64,000 nt of DNA from Terana coerulea (Eukaryota > Basidiomycota > Agaricomycetes > Polyporales > Phanerochaetaceae), in assembly GCA_024811115.1 (NCBI GenBank), contig JAKOGH010000685.1:62001-126000 (forward strand), given 5' to 3'. The first letter of the stretch is position 1, and each line of letters starts with the position of its first letter. Made by a program: the position numbers and the translations under genes. The notes below the pieces were generated by a model, which was not told the origin of the DNA, did no database searches, and saw only the letters and a program-made list of their open reading frames with translations. Shown here in pieces: positions 38,755 to 49,794 of the stretch.

Positions 38755-41009
38755 CTATACGACATCGCCTTCACGGTCCCCAGCCTGCGGCTCGCTGCCG
38801 AGGGCAGTCCCTTCGCCTTCCTTCATGCCCCACTTCTTGTCTACAGTACTGTGAAGGGCCACTGCCTTCATCCCCATTGAAGCCAGCAGCCCGATCCCGG
38901 CAATCCCTATCATCACTTGCCACAGCACGGCGAGGCTCTCTGCGAATGCGGTACGCACCTCAGTGCGGAGCGGCTCGGCCAAGTCTGGGATGAGCGGGAT
39001 GGCAGAGTACGCGATGGACGCCCCGCCGGAGATCTGGGGTGAGGGAAGGCGGCGGGCAGGCGCCTCGCCAGCTGCGTCTGCAGCACGGACGTGCCGATCG
39101 TGACGCCCCACACCTGGCCGAATGATCGTCATCGCACGTTCACGTCCACGCAGGGAACGCAGCCCTTACGCCAGCGAGCGACCTGCAGAAGATGAAGAAC
39201 GCCATGGCGTGTGCGTTCTCGGAAGACGGGGAGGGGGGCGAGGACAGGAAAGTACACCGCCATGTAGACGAAGCCGACGGCAAACGCCAAGAGGACGGAG
39301 TAGCCGACCGCCGCGCCAATCGAGGAGTCCACGCGCAGAGTCGAAAACGCGGCCATCGAGGCTATGTAGAAGCACCACCCGATCCACAGCTGTAGGCGAT
39401 ACGTCTTCGTGGCGTTGAGCCAGGCGGCACCGATCAGCTGCGTCGGGCCGACTGCGGCGTTCAGCCCAAGCAGGTCCACTCCTGACCGGAGAGGAGAGGC
39501 ATCAAAACAGGCTTGAAAGTATATGGGTAGGAAGTCTGTGGATACCGCGTCAGTGGTGGGAATTATTGCGATGTGGTGTCTGACGGGTAGATACGTACAG
39601 ACCCCTGCATACGTTAAAATAGGGGCGATGAAGGTTTGGATGTACCTCGCAAATAATGTCAGCCCACATCCTCGGATGGCGACTACTGCGAACTCACCCG
39701 CTCACACTCGTGCGATTTGAGATGAGGATTAGAGGAATCTATGAAATGAATTAAGAGAATGACCTCATCGAATACATGAATACAACCTACTAGTGGTTCC
39801 TTGGCAAGTAGCGCTTCGTAGGCAAAAAGCAACCAATACCGGCAATACCGATGAGCAGAGGCACGAGCGTGTGCCACGAGTCCCAGGGAAACTGCACGCC
39901 TGCCCAGCTGAGCGCAATCACAATCGAACTGGTGCTTGCGATGATTATGCCGTTGCCGCTGCGTCACCCGTCAGCAAACGGAACGGGTGCAGGTAACATC
40001 GCGCGAGAAACCAACATCCAGTCGATGCGGGAGAGCTTCTCGCGCACCGCGCCACGAGGCGTCTTGACGCTGAGAAACAGCACGACGATGCAGGCGGCCA
40101 GGCCAGTCAGAGGCAAATTCATGTCTGAGGCACTGTTCAGTTTGGATGTCGTTGCCGCGGGTGTGCAGATCGGCGAGACATGTCCACTCACAGAAGAGCC
40201 ATCGCCACTGCCCCGCTTTGGCAAATGCGCCACCGACCACCGGACCCATCGTTGCCGCAAGGCCCCAAGCCCTGTAATGAGTAAATAAGCCACGTGCGTT
40301 ACGCGAAGAATATTCTGACTTGCATGGCGTTGAGGCTGTTGTACAGCGCGCGTTCCCGCAACGGAACCATGTCTGAGACTAGAATGCTGGTGATGGCCAG
40401 AATACCTCCGCCACCTGCGCCCTGTACAGCTGAGCGGCCAGTTTCAGTGAAATAGCCAGAGAAATATCAGACGGTGTGGCTTACCGCGAGCAGCGATGAG
40501 CCAATTCATGCTCTGCGCTGCGCCACAAAGCCCACTGCCCAAAGCGAACAGCGCTAGCCACAGCAAGGTGGATGCGCGACGTCCAAACACCTGAATGGAT
40601 GCGACTTAGTATATTCAATGGCAGCAGAAGGACCTACATACCTCAGCAAGACCACCAGAAGCGGGAAGCAATGCCGTTGAAGCGAGACCATAGGCGGAAG
40701 CCACCCAGAGGAAGTCGTCGCCGTGCAGTTCGTGAGTAATGGTGGGCAGCACTGTTGAAACAGCGGACTGTATGCGCGTTTATGACCGACATGTGCTACC
40801 AATATACTGTGCACTCACGAACTCCAGAGCCGAGAGGAACACCGACAACGTAATGGCGAGGAAGACGAGCCAAAGCGCAGACCCTTCGGGGTAACTTTAG
40901 GAGGCTCGGTGCTCGTTCCCGCATTCACTTCCGCCACGACATGCGTCTCCTCGACGACGTCTGGCTTGTCGCTTGTTTGCCTGCGCTCGGCCTCGGGTCG
41001 TGAAGACAT
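38755..41009 (-). CDS. MFS transporter, drug:H+ antiporter (DHA2) type
   Basis: Multi-exon gene for a 14-helix major facilitator. The hydrophilic N terminus MSSRPEAERRQTSDKPD is followed by helix 1 (WLVFLAITLSVFLSALEL). ARGAGGGGILAITSILVSDMVPLRERALYNSLNAMAWGLAATMGPVVGGAFA carries motif A/C-like signatures (R-E-R, GPxxGG). NLPLTGLAACIVVLFLSVKTPRG and later helices continue to a charged C-terminal tail. A T appears to be missing just after GLRF (the AAA run near 40874 on the plus strand). Such proteins export toxic or secreted metabolites. Its position between the adenylation enzyme and two desaturases makes it a candidate exporter for their product. Internal exon limits were not all resolved. 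Confidence 0.85.
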
Positions 41010-42142
41010 CGCGACGCCGCCTCGGCTCTGGCGTGACTGGGGGTTTGAACGGAGTCGTAGGAGGCAAGACCCAGCGGGGGCAGCAGAAGGTGCTGAGCAG
41101 ATGTGCGCCGAGCCCCGAACGCAGGGCGGAGGCTTCCGAGCGGATGCTTCTCCGGCGGCGGTTCATGTTCCAAAGAGGATCATCCAAACATAATACCCGG
41201 ATTGCTGGTTTCGGTGTCTGAACAAATGTCCGTGCATTCGGGAGCTCGTGTATCCATGTGCTGCAAATTTAGAGAAGATGCCATTTGCTTTTGAGCGGTG
41301 GCGGCCAGACCCTGTGCATGCGAGATATCCATCACAGTCGTGGACGCCTGCAGAGAAAGTGTCCGCTGCAAGGCAAGTATATGGCTGTGTTTCTGACTTG
41401 GAATATTGGTGACCATGAGGTTCGTTCGTGGACCCATCTTCTCTCCGACGCGCGATCTTGCATTGCGCGTATATGTGTCAATTCGATAATGTTTGTCGCC
41501 GTGCGTCGCGGAACTATGCGAAGCGTGCCGGAACATCCTGTGATAGATGTGTATCCCTGGTGAGCACCGAGAATGCCACAAAGGGCCCGTACATGAACGG
41601 AAGTTATCCGGCGCTCACCACAGGCTGTTGTGCAATCGTGACACCGACTCCGCCGACCGACATCGCCAGTGACCGGTGACCATTCGGGGATCATTCGAGG
41701 CGCTGGGGCTGCCTTCTTTCATATCATGTGCGTAGGATGTGGTGCCTCTTCGCCGCCGGTTCAGCGTGCAGTTCCTAAGCGGCGCCCCCGCTTGAGAGAG
41801 CCAGCATGGCCGTGCCATGGCATCGTGGCAGCGCTGTGAGTGTGGCGGGGATCACAAATGAATGTCAAGACCTTCAAATTGGATGGAGAGTGCGATGGAT
41901 CCGTGGGAGGTAGTGGTGCATTTGCATCGCGCAGATGGCCGACAGGACTCGGAGCGACGCTGAGTTTTCACCGCTGAGCGCTGAGTGCTACACGTGTAAG
42001 TACTGAGTCCTGAGTTGTCGCGGAGAAACATCTTGCTCTCCCATCGGAAGATACTGTACGGGCTAGGCTTCACAAAGTGCCCAGCCCGTCAAGGGAGGTA
42101 TCCCAGCTTCTGGAGTCTGTTTTTGAGTTTAGCCGGCCAAGA
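41010..42142. other. intergenic
   Basis: About 1.1 kb upstream of the MFS gene and left of the MITE-like element. Plus- and minus-strand open frames are present but lack protein features. Confidence 0.55.
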
Positions 42143-42564
42143 TGACTCACGCAATGCGCATGCGGCACAGGACCCCGCCTTACCCTGCCAGAGGTGCGAT
42201 CCCAAATTCGCCGATTCTGGCTCATTTCGGGCAGGCAAATCTGGGCCAAAATCGTGGCTTTTCGGGCACAGGGTATGATACTCTGCTCCAGGCACACGCC
42301 GAAGCGCCCAAATCTGGACCATATTTTCACGCCGAGCAGTCGAGCGCCCAAAATATACCCCAAAAGTGCATTTTCTGACGCGATTTTGAGGCAAATATGC
42401 TCCAATTTCGGGCAGCTGTACATGCCAGGTTTCCGCCAGCTGGGGCCAGATTTTGGGCATGCCATCCTGAGGGGTCGCTTCATTTTTAGGCCAATTTTCG
42501 GGCAACTCGTATCGCAGCTCTGGGGGCATTAGGCGGGGTCCTTGCGGCACATTGCACAAGGTCA
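42143..42564. mobile_element. MITE-like element with imperfect terminal inverted repeats
   Basis: The ends are imperfect inverted repeats of about 35 bp. The left end, starting TGACTCACGCAATGCGCATG, and the reverse complement of the right end share GCAATG, a GC-rich spacer and AGGACCCCGCCT. The 422-bp interior has no credible gene but repeats words such as TTCGGGCA, GGCCAAAAT and CGCCCAAAAT in both orientations, giving strong potential to fold back on itself. No target-site duplication was defined with confidence. The superfamily is unknown; it would be a non-autonomous element if real. It sits between the MFS and second desaturase genes. Confidence 0.5.
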
Positions 42565-42893
42565 CTGCACTTATTAGAGCTGGATTACGTCAGCAGGCTG
42601 CTGCACAGTAGCGCTTGCTCGAGCTTCGTCCAGACTGAGTCTGTTTCCTGCAACTGTCAACTTGCCAGCTGCTGAACGAACTCATTGTACAAGGCACGGC
42701 GCACCGAAGCTCCATTCATATTTGATGCATGAAGTGCATGCATGTCTAGTACAGCTAAACGTTGAATGCCCAAATATGAGGATTTGACAATTCTAAGCGT
42801 TTGATGTATCATGGTGCTTGCCTACTACTGGCACACAGGCGACATATGCGTGCATCGGCATGAGCTTGACATGTACAGTCACTTGGTGTGGAT
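42565..42893. other. short intergenic
   Basis: About 330 bp between the MITE-like element and the end of the second desaturase gene. Nothing was recognised. Confidence 0.5.
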
Positions 42894-44657
42894 TTATCCA
42901 CTTTTGCCTTCCTCTGGTCCACAGCGGACTGCCTCGCCCATGCGGTTCCGATAGAATACAACGGGAGCCTGCGACAGCTCCTACTTCAGTAGTAAAATGT
43001 TGTAACATATGATGCACACTAACCACTGTCCTCGACAAATTGGCAGTCGTTGTAATTGTCCCAAAGAGCTTTGAAGACAGGCTTGTCCGAGTAATGGTAG
43101 TGATCGCCAAGGAATGCTTTCAGATGTTCAGTAGCGGCCTCGCCGTTGTCTGATGAAATCCGACACGTAAGCGAAGGACGGCGCCGTTCAAGATCGGAGC
43201 ATACGCACAGAAGGGTAGCTTAGGGAAGAAGTGGTGGATGACATGAAAGTGCGAGATGCCGTGCAGGAAAACCGTCCACTCCAGCCCAGGAAGTCGCGGT
43301 CGATGGTGGCAGCCGCGCCCCGCGCGTACGTCCAAGCGCCATTGCGATAGTGGGGGAGTATGGGCTCGGTGTGGTGGAGGTAGGTGATGAGGACCAACCA
43401 GTGGTTCACTCCCGAAATACGGCACCCCGTAGTACTTGAAGACGGTACCGGCTCCCCACGTTCGGCATGCTTGGAAGACAGCGGCGAGCCCAATCGCTAC
43501 TCCAATATCCGAAATGATAACCGCGTTGCGTTGACTCTTCTTGAAGAGTATTGAGTTGGCTATACAACCAAGTGAGGCAACTGTACCTAAAGTATTAAAG
43601 CAAACTCTACGCACGATCGAAGTGATTTGTCCACTTAGAGTACCCCTCCTGTCCAGAGACGTTACAAACTAATGTGCAGAATGTAAGCTGCGACGCATAA
43701 GGTAGAACCGTCAACTCAAGAGCTTACAGAGATATGCAGGGAATGCAAAGAGTTGTTGGAGAACGAGTTTGAAAAGCGCGTATAGGGAGTGTCGCCAAAA
43801 TACTCCTTGTAATCGAGACCCTCACTGTGAGAAGGGATGTTGTATCCACTGCGCGTGTGCGGAACGTAGACCTCATCTCGTTCCATCGATGCGTGGTTCA
43901 TGTGGTGGCGGTGATGTGAGATCTTCCAGCTAAAGTACGGGGTGAGCAAGGCCGAGTGTAGCAACTTCAAGGGCCATGTGAGTCACGCGCAAGAGAATAT
44001 GCATGATTTCTTACAAAGCCAACACTATCGCAGACTAATTGGCTATCGGAGAATCCACCATGGCCGCACTACGGAAATAATCAATATGATAGACATCATT
44101 GGGTATGAATATGCATTCATACCTCATGGCCAATGATCCAGAGAGCCATAAAGATGAGGCCTTGGAACCACCAGCTACCGGTCTGTCTTCAGACAGCTTT
44201 CAGTTCTTAGCAAGGGGAGGCTCTTACTAGGCCGACCACAGTACCATCTCAACAAGGTCGCGAAACCGATGCCGACTTCGATCCCATTCCAATTCCCTTG
44301 AACACGGGAACAAGTGGTGTCGATGTAGGAAGCCAAATGCCAAGCAAAGGCTGCCATGGCAAGGTCCCTCACAAGGTAGCTCATCGCTCGCCGTGTATCT
44401 CGTACAAAGAGATGGGCTGGAATGGCCTGAGAGATATCATCCATAGTCCTGGGCAGACAGTGGTTTAGCGAGGCTGCATCTTTGATGACGTTGAACACTT
44501 ACCAGCTCAGGGGCGTAAATACGGGAAGGTCTTGCTCCGCATATTTCAAGCCACGAGACGTCGACCCTTCCACGGGCTGAGGCATTGTCGATCGACAGCG
44601 TAGAAGGGTGCAGGGCTCTGAAGGCGCATCAGTTTCTGCATTTGCGGGCGAAGCCAT
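42894..44657 (-). CDS. delta-12 fatty acid desaturase-like protein, copy 2
   Basis: The protein starts [15 protein letters not shown] and contains [10 protein letters not shown], then a [14 protein letters not shown] segment typical of fungal delta-12 desaturases. The three histidine boxes are [14 protein letters not shown] and HVIHH. Other family blocks are [42 protein letters not shown] and the C-terminal [17 protein letters not shown]...[14 protein letters not shown]. The active-site set is therefore complete. One base is missing in the A-run 43268-43271 (in [11 protein letters not shown]) and one is in excess near 43406. The final exon phase is unresolved. A TATA box lies 59 nt upstream. 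The product is probably linoleate or a further-modified (acetylenic) acid, which cannot be told from sequence alone. Confidence 0.85.
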
Positions 44658-46129
44658 GTCGTGTTTGAGCCTGACAGTATGAGCGGACGGCGACAGTTCA
44701 GAGGCCCTTCCCGTCTATATAAGCCGCATTATGCTGAACAAGGCTTTCTGCTTGTTAGGTTCTGGAAGCAACTACGCTACGACAACATCGGAGGAGTTTG
44801 AGTGCGAGCTGGCAGAAATAGTTACCCGATACGCACCTTCAATAACCGGCGCACTGTTTGGTTGACAAGGGCAGTCAAATTTGGGGGGATTCAGCATGGG
44901 CGTTTGCAGTGGCCGTTCGCGTGTGGAAGGACATCCCAAAACCGCAAAGCGCACGTATCGGACCCAAGGTGCTTACCGGGTACGGAGCTTTGACGGTGAC
45001 ACTGATTGTCGTCCGTCTCAGAGTTCTCACGAGCCACCTAGTCCTCCGGTAATTGCAAAGAAGTCTACTCCATGGGCAGCGTAATATCAGGCATCACGAG
45101 CACATCGGATCGCAGTCCAGCAGGACCGATACTCGTGGCAGCAGCGTAAGCTCCCTTCCTATTGACACGGCGTTAGACGAATGCTGCCGCGGTAGAAAGA
45201 AGGGCTCACTAGGCAACTTAAAGGGAATACTAGCTGATTCCGAAGAGTCCGAGCTTGTCCGGACCTCAAGCCTTAACGCTTCTGCTTAAGCGCTGAATGT
45301 GGAGCGCTGAACCACGAGTAGAAAGAATAGAATAGATGTGACTGGGCGGTTGTCCGAACTACATCCTTCGCGACGCCAGAGGACAAGTACTTTCACTGCT
45401 CGCAGTAACTTGGTTCAAGTTTGTCTTATGTAAAGCCTGATCCGGTACTTTGGCACATGCCGTCCAATCGAGACTCCGACGCCCCTCGCGGAGATCTGGC
45501 CAATTGCCCGACCCACGAAGCGCCGAGAATCCATCCTTCGCGTCCAGCATGTGCTTGTTCTTACCACTCGCGTCAGACCTATGGGGCGCCGGATACAGTA
45601 CCATTCTTGACTCATAGTTTACGTTGGGAACAATGGTCCCTCGGCCTGCAAGCCAGTGCTGGCTCCCAGTCTTCGGGAAGCTCGCGTGGTGCAGGCGCTC
45701 CGGAAGATATGGGTCAAAAGGTTCGACACAGAAAACATGCCAGCGCTGCAAACGCCGACATAGATGATCCGTCAGCCCTTGGTATGGGAATATGGCTACC
45801 AGGTGGGTGAAAAAGTACGACATTTGGGTGTCGGGCATCTCCTAAACTACCAACTTCCATTTATAAAAAAAGATTACTTATTCAACTCTACAGCACCGCC
45901 AGTACCGTCCACGATCATTTCCAACGATGACAAGGCGCACAGCCGGGTGGCATGCGTTTGTCCTGTGCGCTCAGGAAGCAGTGACATCTCCAGGACTGGA
46001 AGCACCCGCCGTCCCCGAGTCGCCGCGATCCGACGATGGTCTCTCTCTTCTTCAACAATTGAAAACCGCGCAGAAGCCACCAAAAATTCGGGGAATTTCT
46101 GTAGGTCGCCACCGACAGACTGAACTGCG
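44658..46129. other. intergenic between divergent genes
   Basis: About 1.5 kb between the second desaturase (leftward) and the first seven-helix gene (rightward). It includes the desaturase TATA box. A 159-codon minus-strand open frame (45359-45838) has no recognisable features and was not called. Confidence 0.55.
44716..44722 (-). promoter_or_regulatory. TATA box of desaturase copy 2
   Basis: TTATATA on the minus strand lies about 59 nt upstream of the start codon at 44657, matching the spacing seen for the OPT gene. Assigned by sequence and position only. Confidence 0.5.
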
Positions 46130-48142
46130 ATGGCTGCCTCGCTGGAGTTCATAGCAGGGCCTCTCCTGATTTTGATCTGTGTTGCTCTTATGTGCGTCCT
46201 CCAGCCTGCAGTTACGACATACTTACTGAGGGTTCATTTTCCAGATTATTTGGAGTCTTCTCCGCCCAAGTCTACTTCTACTGGCTAAAGTATGAAGAAG
46301 ACACCCGCCGCTTCAAACTCTACGTCCTCGCGATGTGGTAAGTACGCAGTACGGGATCGACTCATGGCGCGCTCATATATCCGTGTCCCACAGGATCCTG
46401 GAACTTGTGCACACCATATTTTGCTTAGACATGCTTTACACATATTTTGTGCTAGGATTAACCGACCCGACAAGCATCGGCAGAGTGACATGGTGTGATC
46501 AACGCTTGCTCCCCTACTGCGTTTCCAAACGCTAACTCTTCTCCTCAGGAGCGTGGGGGTATGTTCTGCTCTTATCCCTAGTTGTAGCCTTCTGAAGACT
46601 CACATCTCGAAACGAAGGGTACAGTGTATCTGGAGGTAACCTGTTCCCGCTCTTAGCACTTATGTATACTCACTCGCCGAATTTGCAGATTGCTATCGTA
46701 GCTCTCTGCCAAAGGTCAGTACTGTTCTCGCTAGCTGCCATGCCGTCTGCACTAACTCCATCCGCGTCAGTTTCTACATCTATCGTATATGGCACTGTGA
46801 GTACACCTGAATGGTGTATCGCTCTGATAGATCTGAGACTTGTCCGGCAGTGAGCGGGGAGAACATAGCGGTGACTGCAGTGCCGGTGAGTTTACTGCAG
46901 CTTGTGTCTCGACTCATGCTGATAATGTGCTACTGCTAGGCTATTACCCTATTCTGCCGCATTTGTAAGTTGTGGTTTCGGCTACCTTCGCGTCTTCTGC
47001 TTTATTCTCGGACAACTTCGTAGGTTTCGGTATAGGTAAGTTCATGCTTACCCGTTTACTGTGGTAATATTTGACACAAAATCTGACAGCAACTGGAACG
47101 CTACTGTGAGTACGGAAAGACAATCGAGCGGTACTATGCTTATGAATGTTTAGATATCTCTTCAATGAATGGGGTCAATTCCGTGAGAAGAAGGGTCCGC
47201 TGGTGAGCGGTTCATGCGCATCATCCGTCGCACACCCTGAACCACACTCAGATGACTCTTAACTTCGGACTTACACTCGCCGCCCTGGTTGACCTCATGA
47301 CGACTGTGCTTATGACGTATTACCTTCGCAAACACAGGACCAGCTTCCGTCGGTAAGTTCCATTGAGCTTCGTGGGCCGTAACTATCTACCCACACTCTG
47401 CCAGGACCAATCGTCTGGTGCAAACCCTTATCTTCTATACTGTCAACACTGGTGCACTCACAATGTACAGTATTCCACGCGCGTACTTGGCGTGAGCTTA
47501 CTGGCCTCTCCTACAGGATTTTTTCCGTGGTCACTCTATTCATGGTATGTCCTCCATGTTTATGACAGGTCTCCTATTCAGTCACAGGTGCAACCCGTCG
47601 TCTTTCTAGTTCAACCTCATAACAACCAGTCTCATGTTCGCTGGAATGGTGGAAATTGTCAGCAAGCGTAAGTCTGCCGGATAATCTGCTATGCACTGCG
47701 CTCATTGAAGATTCACATGCTGATATAGTGTACGCAAACTCAGTACTTGCGATGTAAGTGCCCGTATGTCCTTTGCGGAGCGAGAACATCGCTCAAAGTG
47801 ACCCTCAACTTAGGATCAACGCACGGGACCGCTTGAAGAATCAATCCATAAAGACTGACGGCGTGAGCTCCATTCCGTTAGAAATTAGAGGCAGCTCCAG
47901 ATCTCAGGCTCCATCGGTTAGTCAAATGAGTTGATGTCTATCTCCGACACTGATTATACTTGTAGGAGGGTATGCGTGTCCACATCTACAGAGACACGAC
48001 CTCTGACGTGGTAAGTCATTTTCATTGAAGATTGCCGTGGTGTGACTGTTTTGCTGAGGAAGCACTGTCGTAGGAACATGGGGTAGAACCCACTTTCACG
48101 TCTGACGACTCTACATTGAAGGACACCTACTCATTGCCTTAA
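46130..48142 (+). CDS. DUF6534-type seven-helix membrane protein, copy 1
   Basis: Many short exons splice to a seven-helix protein. Helices include FIAGPLLILICVALM-LFGVFSAQVYFYW (the intron splits the codon after LM), MWILELVHTIFCLDMLYTYFVLGL, IAIVALCQ-SFYIYRIWHL, NFGLTLAALVDLMTTVLMTYYL and IFYTVNTGALTMIFSVVTLFM. The end of the domain (FAGMVEIVSK, VYANSVLAMINARDRLK) matches the conserved K-x-Y-x-N-S...N-x-R block of DUF6534. A polar tail of about 60 residues ends at 48142. These proteins are abundant in Agaricomycetes and resemble receptors, but no ligand or partner is known. The start is chosen to match copy 2 (MDVSLEFLAGPLL against MAASLEFIAGPLL). Confidence 0.75.
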
Positions 48143-49794
48143 AATCGGCACCTTCATATTCTATCGCGCTCCAGGAAGGTCCTCGTCTTGTCACCGCTCC
48201 GCTGCTGTAGAGGAAATGCAGCCGCTCGGCCGGAGAAGTGCTTCCGCGTTATCAAACACTGTCTATGAACTGCTGTGTAATTTTAGCGTAGTGTATGTTT
48301 GGTGTAATTACTATTACTATACACGCCTACTCTGATTTTTATGCGTGCGTGCCATCAAAGCCCTTGCTTCACGCAGCTTGAAAGTGTCACGACGTGATCG
48401 GTGCGCTGCACGCGTAAGGTTCGTAACATCAAAATGTTCAGCGACAGGTCAAGTCAAGACGAACCAGAAGGTACGCACCCGTAACTAGACAAGAGGCGTG
48501 CAGTAATAACCTGAGTAAGTACCGCAAGGCCATCCTACGAATCCCACGCACAGGCTGAATGCACAGATATAGACAGTCACCTGGGTTGGACGTCGGTACA
48601 CGCATGTGCTGTGGCGGGTGTGCCAAGACAGTATTGGGAGATGGAAGGACAAATGACGGGCAAGAATTCCATGCGCAGATGGTGCCAGTGCTTCCGGCCG
48701 ACTATGCAAAACCCGATGAGAGATAGATGGGCGGCCGGTGCTGCTGATGCTGATCATGAAGTACTTACCACGTACTAGCGGTTTCGGCGCGACGAGAGTG
48801 CAGACGCGTGCATCTGTCACAAAACAACTTGACATCCGAGTCCAATATTTCGCCGCTCAATGTTGGCAACATTCTTCATAGTGAGGGCGGTGTCGAGTAC
48901 TGTTAGCCGGTCACGTCCAACCAGAGAAAGAGAGAGGACTCAATGAATTGTATTTCATCCCTCCTTAGACTCTCAAGGACATCGCCTCCGGCTTCTATCG
49001 ACCGCGCTGTTCGCATACTTTGCCGCGAGGCCATGCAGTACCACGAGGTGACTAGGATCCACGGCTGGTGCGTATCAAGGCCTCAGCAGGAGTCAGTGTT
49101 CCATTTTGGTAAGGACAGCCTACAGGCACTGCTTGTCCCAGAGAGGCAGGTGAAAGTCATACTCACTGGCAATTCTAAGTTGGTTCTAAGTACCAAGTCG
49201 TCTACTGACTTGAACTTTTCAGACATCTCTTAAGTAAGCGCCTCCGGAATGCTGCCGACGATCCGGAGGCTCGGACTCCGGAGCGGAAGCGTATCCCCGT
49301 TGACGCCACAACGAGAGGCGCCCAATGCCCACTTACCGCTTGCCTCTTACCGCTTTGTTGGATCGGCTGGTGCTGGGCTGGTGGCGGGGTTGAGAACATG
49401 CGAGTCTGTATACTCGCAGAGACCCTCGCACTGCTCACACGAGACTAGTCGTCAATCAGTGTTCAACGCGAGAACGTAGAGGAGCATTACAAATGGACGC
49501 AGGGTATCCGCAGAATGTCTTCTTCCTCAAGCTCAAGCTTGACGCATCTCTACAGCACCGCCCCAGAGCCTTCTCTGATGATGACACTGCGCTGTTCATT
49601 GAAGCGTAACGCCAGTTAACCATGTGGACAGCTGGTATTCGAAGCGGCGACTTCGCTATGACTCGCTCATCCGCTGTCGCCCGCTGTTAGTGTTGGGAGC
49701 CGCATCTTGATCAGTGATTTTTTTCAACAATACAAAAGTACGTAGAGGCCCTCGAGGTTCTTTCCGCTCACCGATGCCGACCAGTCAGTCAGAG
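48143..49794. other. intergenic between tandem seven-helix genes
   Basis: About 1.65 kb. It contains a 9-bp perfect inverted repeat at 49240-49270 (GCCTCCGGA and TCCGGAGGC around a 13-nt loop). No coding gene could be supported on either strand. Confidence 0.55.

Noticed and set aside
45359..45838. 159-codon minus-strand frame upstream of the first seven-helix gene
   Set aside because: No domain, unusual composition and no splice partners; treated as a chance frame.
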